Assembly: GCF_020329485.1 (NCBI RefSeq) | Contig: NZ_JAGKJI010000038.1 | Coordinates: forward strand, 1-64,000 | Direction: 5' to 3' | DNA from: Bradyrhizobium cenepequi | GTDB taxonomy: Bacteria; Pseudomonadota; Alphaproteobacteria; Rhizobiales; Xanthobacteraceae | DNA length: 64,000 nucleotides | Shown: one piece after another, positions 51,557 to 60,032 of the stretch | Layout of the letters: every line of letters begins with the position of its first letter | How positions within the stretch are numbered: the stretch's first letter is position 1 | The notes under the pieces: model-generated | Databases searched by the model: none | Seen by the model: the letters and a program-made list of their open reading frames with translations, nothing else | What the model was told of the DNA's origin: nothing | Position numbers and translations under genes: made by a program

Positions 51557-51865
51557 ATGGAGAGGCGCGTCGTCATTACCGGAATGGGCGGGCTGTACGG
51601 GCTGGGCGCCGCCGCCTCCACCTGGGAAGAGGTGCGCGAAGGTCGCTCCGCCATCGGCCCGATCATCAATTCCGAGCTTTATGAGCTTAAGGTCCGGATC
51701 GGCGCCGAGCTCAAAGCGCTGCCGGAGCATGACATCGACCGCAAGCAGCTCGTCGATCTCGACGTCACGCCCATGTGCCGCGCGGAGCGCAAGGTGCGCG
51801 TGACGCCGAGCAACGCCTCTGCCTTCGGCGGCACGAACGCGGTTCTGGCATTCAGGCAGATGTAG
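51557..51865 (+). pseudogene. nodE: nodE beta-ketoacyl synthase, internally deleted
   Basis: Begins MERRVVITGMGGLYGLG and SAIGPIINSELYELKVRIGA, the NodE/FabF N-terminus, and ends NASAFGGTNAVLAFRQM, the conserved C-terminus. Only 102 codons remain of about 400; the whole catalytic core with Cys-His-His is deleted, in frame or after a short scrambled linker. It starts directly after the nodF TGA. Confidence 0.85.
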
Positions 51866-51906
51866 TCAGGAGACAGTCGGTCCACCGTCTGGCCGGTTGA
51901 ACGGCC

Positions 51907-52072
51907 GTGGGTTCGGCGCCTGGTCCGCGCCTTGCTTGACGAGAGAAAAAATAAGCGTAACTGCCTGCTGCCTTTGGAATGACGCTGCCGGCTGTCGGAT
52001 TTCCGACATCGTCGTCTTCAATCGGACACGACTGGCATGACAGGCTCGTCTGATGCCGTCGCCTCTCAACGC
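51907..52072. repeat. mod leader repeat, copy C, with NifA-type site (51993-52008)
   Basis: Aligns with copies A and B (CGCGCCTTGCTTGACGAGAG, GTCTTCAAT) but lies upstream of dctA. Here the core is TGTCGGATTTCCGACA, an exact, fully palindromic TGT-N10-ACA. No matching -24/-12 element was found between it and dctA. Confidence 0.55.
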
Positions 52073-52113
52073 GCGGCGGCTGGGTATTCGAGTTCGTATT
52101 GGGAAGGAACGTC

Positions 52114-53436
52114 ATGACCACCATCGCAACTGCGGCGCCCGCGCGGGCGCCGCAAACTTGGTACAAAATCCTCTATGTTCAGGTGCTGATCGCGATCCTG
52201 ATTGGCGTCGTAGTCGGTTGGCTGTGGCCGTCGCTCGCGACCAACGACTGGGTCAAGGCGCTCGGTGACGGCTTCATCAAGCTGATCAAGATGGTGATCG
52301 CGCCGATCATCTTCTGCACCGTGGTCTCGGGCATCGCGCACATCCAGGATGCGAAAAAGGTCGGCCGGGTCGGCCTCAAGGCGCTGGTCTATTTCGAGAT
52401 CGTCTCCACCTTCGCCTTGGTACTCGGCCTGCTGATGGGCAATCTTTTCCAGATCGGCCACGGCCTTGCGGCCAAGCCCGATGCCGCAGCCGTCGCCAAC
52501 TACGTGAAGCAGGCGGAAGCCTCGAAAACCGTCGATTTCATCCTCAATATCATTCCCGACAGCGTGGTCGGCGCGCTGGCGCGCGGCGACATCCTGCAGG
52601 TGCTCTTGTTTGCGATCCTGTTTGGCTTCTCGCTGATGGCGCTGGGTGAGCGCGGCGAGAAGTTGCGCGACATGATCGACGACGCGGCGCACGCTGTGTT
52701 CGGTGTCATCGCCATTGTCATGAAGGCAGCGCCGATCGGCGCATTCGGCGCCATGGCCTTCACGATCGGTAAGTTCGGACCGTCGGCGCTCGGCAATCTG
52801 ATCGGTCTCATCGCGCTGTTCTATGCCACGGCCGCGCTGTTCGTGGCGGTCGTGCTCGGTCTGATCGCGCGCTTCGTTGGCTTTTCGATCTTCAAGTTCC
52901 TCGCCTATATAAAGGACGAGCTTTTGCTCGTGCTCGGCACCTCGTCCTCGGAAAGCGCGCTGCCGCAGTTGATGGTGAAGCTCGAGCGGCTGGGCTGCTC
53001 CAAACCCGTGGTCGGCCTCGTGGTGCCGACGGGGTACTCCTTCAACCTCGACGGCACCAACATCTACATGACCTTGGCAACGCTGTTTATCGCGCAGGGG
53101 CTCGGGGTCGATCTCGGCTTCGGCCAGCAGCTGACCATTCTCGTCGTGGCGATGCTGACCTCGAAAGGCGCAAGCGGTATCACTGGGGCCGGCTTCATCA
53201 CGCTCGCGGCGACGCTGTCAGTGGTTAATCCGGCGCTGGTGCCGGGCATGGCAATCGTGTTCTCGATCGACAAATTCATGAGCGAGGTGCGCGCCCTTAC
53301 CAATATCACCGGCAACGGTATTGCCGCGGTGTTCGTGTCCTGGTGGGAAGGCGAACTCGACCAGGCCACTCTGCATGCGCGGCTCAACCAGGAAATCGAT
53401 TCCACCGACGGCGAGACCGCGAACACGACGGGGTAG
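52114..53436 (+). CDS. dctA: C4-dicarboxylate:cation symporter DctA
   Basis: A 440-residue membrane carrier of the glutamate/dicarboxylate symporter family. Eight membrane segments plus re-entrant loops are expected; seen are KMVIAPIIFCTVVSGIA, LGTSSSESALPQLMVKLE (serine-rich hairpin 1), PTGYSFNLDGTNIYMTLA and the SKGASGITGAGFI hairpin 2. It imports succinate, malate and fumarate, the main carbon source of bacteroids. AAGGA lies 7 bp before ATG 52114. Confidence 0.95.
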   Translation: MTTIATAAPARAPQTWYKILYVQVLIAILIGVVVGWLWPSLATNDWVKALGDGFIKLIKMVIAPIIFCTVVSGIAHIQDAKKVGRVGLKALVYFEIVSTFALVLGLLMGNLFQIGHGLAAKPDAAAVANYVKQAEASKTVDFILNIIPDSVVGALARGDILQVLLFAILFGFSLMALGERGEKLRDMIDDAAHAVFGVIAIVMKAAPIGAFGAMAFTIGKFGPSALGNLIGLIALFYATAALFVAVVLGLIARFVGFSIFKFLAYIKDELLLVLGTSSSESALPQLMVKLERLGCSKPVVGLVVPTGYSFNLDGTNIYMTLATLFIAQGLGVDLGFGQQLTILVVAMLTSKGASGITGAGFITLAATLSVVNPALVPGMAIVFSIDKFMSEVRALTNITGNGIAAVFVSWWEGELDQATLHARLNQEIDSTDGETANTTG

Positions 53437-53579
53437 GCGGCTGCATTTCCATCCGGCATGCCGGGGCGCGTCGAACTCGGGTGTACCCGAATTCGCAAGT
53501 GTTCGTAGTCCAAGTCGGCAGCAGCGGACTTGGATTACAAACCCGCAAACCTCTCGCCTCGACCTCCAGATTGCCGGTT

Positions 53580-53598
53580 CGCCCGCTTTTCGCGGGCG
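53580..53598. repeat. REP-like hairpin after dctA
   Basis: CGCCCGC-TTTTC-GCGGGCG, a 7-bp perfect stem, followed by CCCCGGAAT. This is a common Bradyrhizobium intergenic motif. Confidence 0.5.
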
Positions 53599-53647
53599 CC
53601 CCGGAATAACGTCTGAAAAGGCTGCCCCGTAAGACGAGGGGAAGAAA

Positions 53648-53671
53648 CGCCCGGTTTGCCGGGCGGTTTTT
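53648..53671 (+). terminator. Rho-independent terminator after dctA
   Basis: CGCCCGG-TTTG-CCGGGCG-G-TTTTT: 7-bp stem, 4-nt loop and a T5 tract, 211 bp after the dctA stop. Confidence 0.85.
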
Positions 53672-54499
53672 CATGAGTTGCCGAGTATGAACAACAGCTT
53701 GAAAGTGGAAGCCTCTATCCAGCCGCATGACGGCGAAGCGTTAGCGAAGCGCAACGAAGCCGTCGCAACGGGTCTGAAGAGGCCGTCGAGCAAAGCCGCG
53801 GACGGATGGACTAGAAGGCTAGGGGAAGGCACCCCGGGTCACGCGGCTGGACGGCAAAATTGATAACAGAGTACCAGTTTGTGGTGCAGGAACTGATTGG
53901 CGCGATGACGAGTACTAGCTGTCTTATGGCGCACACGACTCGATCATCGCCAATCAGGCGGCATTTGGGTGTCGAGTTCTTCAAATCGCTGCTTGGGCCT
54001 GGTTAATGTGGCCGCGCGTTAACGTCGTGCCGGTTCCGCGCGCCATGTAATATGAGCGTCCCCTGCCTCGAACTTCGATCACGGACGGAGCCCTTCAATG
54101 GACCTCAACCAGGGCATAACCTCGTCGGGCTCGGTGATGACGCAAGTATAGCGGCACCGCGGCGCATCGCGCCCAGGGTTGTCTCGCGATGGCACCGCCG
54201 CGCTCGTCGATTCCGGCCCATTGCGCGAGCCGCCCTCGCGGGTCGATCCATATCACCGTCGGCACGGGCTGGAGCGAGGGAAGGGACGAGCAGTACAGTA
54301 TGTAGTTACCGCAGCAGTCGATCGACCAGATCCGCTCGCTGCATGCGCTGGTTGCGAAGAACGGCGCCAGCATCCGGTCTTCAGCGCCGATATGGACGTG
54401 CTGGGCGCTTCTGACGTTCGCATATCGTTTAACGGCCTGTCCACGACCGGAAACCGGGCCGCGGCAACAAGCCGGATCAACCGCACGTTCGGCCAACCG
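53672..54499. other. Stretch without a supported gene
   Basis: Open frames occur on both strands (for example minus 54095-54538, with text such as SLQPVPTVIWIDPRGRLAQW), but no family is recognised and no RBS or promoter supports them. It borders the duplicated nifH-leader block. Confidence 0.35.
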
Positions 54500-54812
54500 T
54501 GGCCGAATGAGACTATTGAAAACGGAAATAGACCGCATCCGGTTTTCAGCAAGTCGACCACTTTATCAAAGGCCTATTCGGGTCTCCAGCTTATGGGTCT
54601 CGGTCCCCTCATTCAGCACGAGCTGCAGTGCCCCACGAATGATTTCATCGTCATCGACGCATGAACACGCGTCGCGGTCCACGGCCTTGGCTGTGTCGAG
54701 TCCGATCTACATCGTCGCTCGCCTTTAATCGTGCCGGAGAGGGATTAACATTTTCCGTGCGGTGGCTCACAAATCAAACCGGCTCGTCTGGCGGCGCAAA
54801 GCGGACAATTCG

Positions 54813-54828
54813 TGTCCAATTTCTGACA
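54813..54828 (+). promoter_or_regulatory. NifA site upstream of TlpA/TPR gene
   Basis: Exact TGT-N10-ACA (TGTCCAATTTCTGACA), the copy of nifH site 1. The copy of site 2 (CGTCAGGTTCAAAACA, near 54842) has lost its first T. Confidence 0.8.
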
Positions 54829-54923
54829 GCAGCACAAAGCCCGTCAGGTTCAAAACACTGGTCGCCTGGGGCGCCTTGGGTTTTTCAAAGCGTAATCATG
54901 TGTTTAATGCGCGCAGACGGCGC

Positions 54924-54939
54924 TGGCATGGACGTTGCT
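54924..54939 (+). promoter_or_regulatory. sigma-54 promoter of TlpA/TPR gene
   Basis: TGGCATGGACGTTGCT keeps the full -24/-12 element of the nifH-type promoter. The leader of about 145 nt is also kept. Confidence 0.9.
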
Positions 54940-55094
54940 ATTGAGATGCAGAAACGCTGAGTAAGGGCGTACACAGACACGCAAGACGAGCGATGCTCTC
55001 CTTTCCCTTGAACCCGTGTGCCCCGTTCCTGAGAGAGAGAGACAAGCTAGCGCAAAAAGTCGCGCAACGTCTGGCAATAGGTTTGGAGAGCAAC

Positions 55095-56279
55095 ATGGTG
55101 CTGCGCATGGAGTCCCCAGCTCCACCGATCAAGCTGGAGACCTGGCTGTGTGGCCAGCCCCTCACGAGCTTCCAGCCGGGGAAAGTGTACATCGTCGAAT
55201 TTTGGGCAACTTGGTGCGAACCGTGTGAAGCGGCGATACCCCGTCTGGTGCAGCTGCAAGACAAATACAAAGACAGCGGACTTGAGGTCCTCGGAGTCGC
55301 AGCTCATGAACGAGCTCGAACGGCGGACGAGGCCCGAACCAAGTTGGACGCATGGTTGACCGAAAAGTTCTCGAATCTCAACTATCGGATCGGGTTCGAC
55401 TACACAGGCGAAATGAACAAGCTTTGGATGGATCCCAGCTTTTCTGTCGGGATTCCTACCTCGTTCGTCGTCGACCGTGACGGCCACATCGCCTTTATCG
55501 GTCTTCCGACGCAACTCGATGACGTTTTGCCGAAAATCCTTAACGGCAGCTGGCGCAGCAGTGATGAAGCTAAAGCCGCTGATACAGAGCGGATCGCCGA
55601 AGGCGAGCGCACAACGCGAGAAATGACGCACAAGCGAGCGTTGACTGAGCCGATCTTCGCCAAACTTACGCCGGCGATGAAGGCGGGGGATTGGGCGAAG
55701 GCGCTTTCGGCGGTCGAAGAGGCCGTCGTTGTGATGCCGGACGACATCAGCTTCCGCGTGCTCCATGCGGATCTGTTGCTTCACAAAATGCACGACTTGC
55801 AGACCGGCTTGCCGGTCATGCGCAAATTGGTTCGCGACGCGATCGACAAAAAGTCCGAGGTGTGGATGGCCGGGGCAATGCGCCAACTCTTCGATCCGGC
55901 GAATGACAACTCCCACTTCCCGCCTGCCGAGCGCCTTGCGATGGGCAAGGAGTTGTCCGAACACATCCTGGCACTGAATCCTCCGCAAGGCGGCGATGGC
56001 CCCAAGTTCGTGTCCTATGGGGCAGTTGCTCAATATTACTACGAGAGCGGCAACAAGGATCGCGCGATCGACTTGGTCGAGCTGGCACTGAATTCGCTGG
56101 ACGGTCCGGAACCTATTCCGGACGAACTGAGACAGCACGTTATGTCGCTATTGGTCCAAGCGCTGGCCAACTACAAGGGTGAGAAGGCTCGCTACGGGGC
56201 TCTTTGTGCGACTCCGCAAGACAGATTTACGAAAGTGTCAAAGGGCGGCCGCCGGAGGAGAAAACATGAAAAAGGGTGA
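55095..56279 (+). CDS. TlpA-like thioredoxin-domain protein with C-terminal helical repeats
   Basis: A 394-residue protein. Residues about 10-150 are a TlpA/ResA-type thioredoxin fold with active site WATWCEPCEAAIP and the cis-proline region VGIPTSFVVDRDGHIAF. Residues about 190-370 are helical and TPR-like (MKAGDWAKALSAVEEAVVVM, VAQYYYESGNKDRAIDLVE). No signal peptide is visible, so a cytoplasmic location is likely, unlike most TlpA proteins. ATG 55095 occupies exactly the position of the nifH ATG in the duplicated leader. It is expected to be expressed with nitrogenase. The arginine/lysine-rich tail may be a run-on. Confidence 0.88.
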   Translation: MVLRMESPAPPIKLETWLCGQPLTSFQPGKVYIVEFWATWCEPCEAAIPRLVQLQDKYKDSGLEVLGVAAHERARTADEARTKLDAWLTEKFSNLNYRIGFDYTGEMNKLWMDPSFSVGIPTSFVVDRDGHIAFIGLPTQLDDVLPKILNGSWRSSDEAKAADTERIAEGERTTREMTHKRALTEPIFAKLTPAMKAGDWAKALSAVEEAVVVMPDDISFRVLHADLLLHKMHDLQTGLPVMRKLVRDAIDKKSEVWMAGAMRQLFDPANDNSHFPPAERLAMGKELSEHILALNPPQGGDGPKFVSYGAVAQYYYESGNKDRAIDLVELALNSLDGPEPIPDELRQHVMSLLVQALANYKGEKARYGALCATPQDRFTKVSKGGRRRRKHEKG

Positions 56280-56529
56280 TAGTCGGACTTGCTCGCTGGC
56301 CAATTCGTCCACTTCTCCGGCGGGCCAGTGGGAAGTAGAGGCCATCGAGCGCAGCGGTGGATCGTTTGCGGCAGATCGGAGGTTCGGATTGTGATGATCT
56401 CCGGCCGGATCGAGGCGGACGTGAACTTTTAACTCAAGTCGCCGCGATCCCACGACGCAACCACTCTGACGGTCGACACGAAAATGCTGAACGACTGCTC
56501 CGTCATCAAAATGCACCCTTTGCGCACAG

Positions 56530-56695
56530 CCATGGCGGCGGCCGGACCTAGGCGGCCATCGGCACGCTTCTGCAGACGGGCGAAGATGAATGACGTCGAT
56601 CGGCATGCCTGGCTCACACAAACTCTCGAACGGATCGCGCAGGCCTGGCCGATGTCTCAGATCGATGCTCTCATGCTGTGGAACCTTCAAAGCTT
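56530..56695 (+). pseudogene. IS66-family transposase C-terminal remnant
   Basis: Reads AKMNDVDRHAWLTQTLERIA and then DALMLWNLQS, the C-terminal signature of IS66 TnpC (AKLNGVDP-AWL-DVL-RI ... LLPWNW), preceded in another frame by AAIGTLLQTGED. Only the last 50 codons remain. Between 56280 and 56530 and between 56696 and 56871 nothing else can be supported. Confidence 0.65.
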
Positions 56696-56871
56696 GAACC
56701 GCTTCAGCCAAACGCTTACGCAAAGCAGGGGTGCATTGCGTCGCAGACTTCGATCGCAGCTCCGGATTCCGGGCACTATTGCGCCGCCTCGGACGGCAGC
56801 GCCAAGCATTGGGCACATCGCGTCTGGATCGAAAGGGTCTTACGCCGCGCACGGTACAAACCGCTAGCGCC

Positions 56872-58671
56872 ATGACCGTTCAAGATGACAATCGACCCAC
56901 CGCGATCCGTGTGGTGATCCCGTTTATGTTCCAGCACTGGCTGAAGCAGCCCGTCCGCGCCACAATCGTGCTTGTCGGTTTCCTCGGCGCAACGGTGGCC
57001 GACCTGTTCATGCCGGTTTACTCCGGCCATCTGGTCGACGCGCTGACATCGGGTCCGTCCGACCAGGCGGCGCGACAGGCGGCGATGGTTGCGTTCGGCG
57101 GCATAGTCGCGCTTGGGCTGCTCTCGATCATCCTGCGGCTTACCGGGTTGCAGGCGATCGTGCTGTTCACGCTGAAGACCATGTCGGATGTGGCGCGCGA
57201 GGCCTTTATGCGGGTGCAGCGGTTCTCGACCGACTGGCACGCCAACTCCTTTGCCGGCTCGACCGTGCGCAAGATCACGCGCGGCATGTGGGCGCTCGAT
57301 CTGCTCAACCACACGATCCTGATGGCATTGCTGCCGTCGCTGGCGGTGCTCGTGGGCTCGACGATCCTGCTCGGTCTGCATTGGCCCGTGCTCGGCGGCG
57401 TGATCGGCGTCGGCGCGGTGATCTATGTCGCGATTACGATGGCATTCACGATCGGCTACATCGGGGCGGCGGCGCGCGTCTCCAATGCCTGGGACACCAA
57501 GGTCGGCGGCACGCTGGCGGACGCACTCACCTGCAACGCGGTGGTGAAATCCTTCGGCGCCGAGGCGCGCGAAGACGAACGGCTTAATGGTGTCGTCAGC
57601 GGCTGGCGGGCGCGGGTGCGGCGCACCTGGCTGCGCTACAACGCCAGCAGCACGATGCAACTCGTGATGCTCTTGTGCTTTCGCGCTTCGGTGATTGGCG
57701 GTGCGATCCTGCTGTGGATGGCGGGGCGCGCCTCGCCGGGGGACGTCACCTATGTGCTGACAAGCTACTACGTCATCCACGCCTATTTGCGCGACGTCGG
57801 CTTGCACATCAACAATCTGCAGCGGTCGGTGAACGACATGGAGGAGCTTGTCACCATCCATGGCGAGCCGATTGGCATTGTCGATGCGCCCAACGCCAAG
57901 CCGATCGACATTCAGGGAAGGATCACGTTCGAGGAAGTGACTTTCGTTTATCGCGGGCACCGCGCGCCGCTCTACGACGGATTGTCGATCGACATCCGCG
58001 CTGGCGAGCGGATCGGTCTCGTAGGCCGCTCCGGTTCGGGCAAGACCACGTTCGTCAAGCTGGTGCAGCGGCTCTACGACGTCTCCGGCGGCCGGATCCT
58101 GATCGACGGCCACGATATCGCGAAAGCGACACAGCAGTCGCTGCGCGGCCAGATCGCGATCGTGCAGCAGGAGCCGATCCTGTTTCACCGCTCGCTGGCG
58201 GAGAACATCGCCTACGGCCGGCCCGGCGCCAGCAAGGCGGCGATCGAGCAGGCGGCGCGGCTCGCCAACGCGCACGACTTCATCCTGCGGCTGCCGAAGG
58301 GCTACGGCACGTTAGCGGGTGAGCGCGGCGTCAAGCTGTCGGGCGGCGAGCGGCAGCGCGTCGCGCTGGCGCGCGCATTCCTGGCGGACGCGCCGATCCT
58401 GATCCTGGACGAGGCGACCTCGAGCCTGGATTCAGAATCGGAGGCGCTGATCCAGCAGGCGATGGAACGGTTGATGAAGGGCCGCACCTCGATCGTGATC
58501 GCGCACCGCCTGTCGACGGTGCGCAGCCTCGATCGCATCCTGGTGTTCGATCGCGGCGAGATCGTCGAGCAAGGCACCCACGCCGCGCTGACCGCGCGGC
58601 CGGGCGGCATCTATCGCGGGCTGTTCGAGCGGCAGGCCATCGAGTTCGGTCAGATCTCGGCGGCAGGCTAG
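56872..58671 (+). CDS. ABC exporter, fused permease and ATPase
   Basis: A 599-residue half-transporter of the MsbA/multidrug type. The membrane domain (residues about 20-320) has six predicted spans. The ATPase has Walker A GRSGSGKTTF, Q-loop IVQQEPILF, signature KLSGGERQRVALARAF, Walker B ILILDEATSSLD and H-loop IVIAHRLSTV. Substrate unknown (lipid, peptide or drug). ATG 56872 is preferred; the frame runs upstream into non-coding sequence. Works as a homodimer in the inner membrane. Confidence 0.93.
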   Translation: MTVQDDNRPTAIRVVIPFMFQHWLKQPVRATIVLVGFLGATVADLFMPVYSGHLVDALTSGPSDQAARQAAMVAFGGIVALGLLSIILRLTGLQAIVLFTLKTMSDVAREAFMRVQRFSTDWHANSFAGSTVRKITRGMWALDLLNHTILMALLPSLAVLVGSTILLGLHWPVLGGVIGVGAVIYVAITMAFTIGYIGAAARVSNAWDTKVGGTLADALTCNAVVKSFGAEAREDERLNGVVSGWRARVRRTWLRYNASSTMQLVMLLCFRASVIGGAILLWMAGRASPGDVTYVLTSYYVIHAYLRDVGLHINNLQRSVNDMEELVTIHGEPIGIVDAPNAKPIDIQGRITFEEVTFVYRGHRAPLYDGLSIDIRAGERIGLVGRSGSGKTTFVKLVQRLYDVSGGRILIDGHDIAKATQQSLRGQIAIVQQEPILFHRSLAENIAYGRPGASKAAIEQAARLANAHDFILRLPKGYGTLAGERGVKLSGGERQRVALARAFLADAPILILDEATSSLDSESEALIQQAMERLMKGRTSIVIAHRLSTVRSLDRILVFDRGEIVEQGTHAALTARPGGIYRGLFERQAIEFGQISAAG

Positions 58672-59072
58672 ACTAAAGCATGGCTGGCCGCATCTCCGCA
58701 GCCTTAGCGTTATTTACTACCTTGGCTGCAGCTGATTGGCACCGTGCCGGTCAGTCTTCCGGCATCGCATCGATATTCACCGCGAAGGTGTAGGACTGTC
58801 TCAGGGAGAGTGTCTCTAAAGCGGGGATAGGGCGAATGTTGGAAGGACAAGCACCCCTGCGGAAACAGAGCGTGGGGAGTGGTCCAGCAGTTGTTTCGGC
58901 CCGAAATTGATCGTCACGAGAAAAGAAGCCGTCTACAAGTCATATGCGCCGGCAACAGGTGAATTCTTGGATTTTCAAGATGTCAGTGTCAGGGCGTGAC
59001 CAGAACGGATCGTTCGAGGCCGAGATTGTCAACTCGGAAAAAAGCCAATGCGTTTCGGTCGCCGAACCATAA
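58672..59072. other. Intergenic stretch without a supported gene
   Basis: No recognisable frame, promoter or terminator. The right end leads into the IS110 remnant. Confidence 0.4.
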
Positions 59073-59622
59073 ATGGAATCTATCTCCCATTTGTCGGAGG
59101 AAGTCGACGCCGTGCTTGCTGAAGCGCCGGATTTACAAGATATTTTCGCTCCGCTGCTCCTTGCCCAGTCCTCAACTGAGCAAATTGAGAAGTGTGATCG
59201 ACAACTTCTGGCAGCGGCAAAGGGCGACCAAACTGTTCGGCGAATGATGACCGTTCCCGGCATCGGTCCCCTGCCCGCCCTGTCCTTCGTCGTTACCATC
59301 GACGACCCCACTCGCTTCAGACATTCCGCCGACGTGGTGCCTACTCGGCCTAACACCAAGACGTTATCAACCCGGTGAGATGGATCGCACTGGCCGCATT
59401 TCCAAGCGCGGCAACCACCAAATGCGAACTTCTTGATTCGAGGCAGCGAACGTCCTGCTGACCGTTGTCAGGCGAGGTTCTGCGCTCAAGCGCTGGGGCA
59501 GCAAGCTGGCCAAACGCATCGGCGCCAAAAAGGCCAAGGCCGTCGCTCGCAAAATGGCTGTCATCCTCCATGCCATCTGGACCGATGGCACCGAGTTTCA
59601 GGCAGAGATGCGCACTGCATGA
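59073..59622 (+). pseudogene. IS110-family transposase C-terminal remnant
   Basis: Reads RRMMTVPGIGPLPALSFVVT and IDDPTRF-HSADV, then after a frameshift MDRTGRISKRGN, then RGSALKRWGSKLAKRIGAKK and MAVILHAIWTDGTEF. These are the transposase-20 domain and C-terminus of IS110/IS116/IS902 elements. The N-terminal DEDD domain is missing and at least two frameshifts are present. Confidence 0.8.
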
Positions 59623-60032
59623 ACGAGTCTTAAACCTACCCGGATCCGCCTCCGGCGGAACAGGCGTCCCTGCCGGGACGAAGGTGTGGGCAATCTCGAA
59701 GTCGTCCCTGCGGGCTTTACGCACCGCGCTCTTCACATCGAGATGCCACACCTCTTGAACGCCATCATACGGCGCTCCTGTATAGAGACGACCGCGGAAA
59801 GAACCATGAACCCGGCAGTGGATCGTTTTTGCCGTGGTTGACACCGTGCCCGCCATTAAAGAACGGACGACTCAAGTAAGCCCGTGATGATGACCGACAG
59901 CGCTGCGTTGCCGCTCCAATCCGGGCGACACCACGATCTGCGGAGAATATGTAAACACGAGCTTGCTGACGCCGCTGCGATGACGTCGACGCCAAGGTCG
60001 ATCATGTGAAGTGAGATTGTGTTTTCTCGGCA
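59623..60032. other. Intergenic stretch without a supported gene
   Basis: A minus-strand frame here gives text such as GVQEVWHLDVKSAVRKARRD but continues into the antisense of the IS110 remnant, so it is not accepted as a gene. Nothing else was seen. Confidence 0.35.

Larger units (their letters stand above)
54500..55094 (+). repeat. Diverged duplicate of the receiver/nifH intergenic region
   Basis: Aligns over its length with about 33430-34027. Landmarks in the same order: TGACAGCAGCACAAA (TGACAGCGGCACAAA near nifH), GGTTCAAAACA, TTTTTCAAAGCGTAATCA, the -24/-12 element, ACGCAAGACGAGCGATGCTC, CCCTTGAACCCG, and GGAGAGCAACATG at the start codon. Its left part corresponds to the 5' codons of the pseudo-receiver gene, now decayed. 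Confidence 0.85.

Noticed and set aside
53437..53671. tRNA or tmRNA-like structure after dctA
   Set aside because: A GGTTCGCC string recalls a T-loop, but no acceptor stem or anticodon arm can be folded; a REP-like hairpin and a terminator explain the structure.
56776..58275. 499-codon open frame antisense to the ABC exporter
   Set aside because: The exporter on the plus strand has all ATPase motifs; the antisense frame has none.
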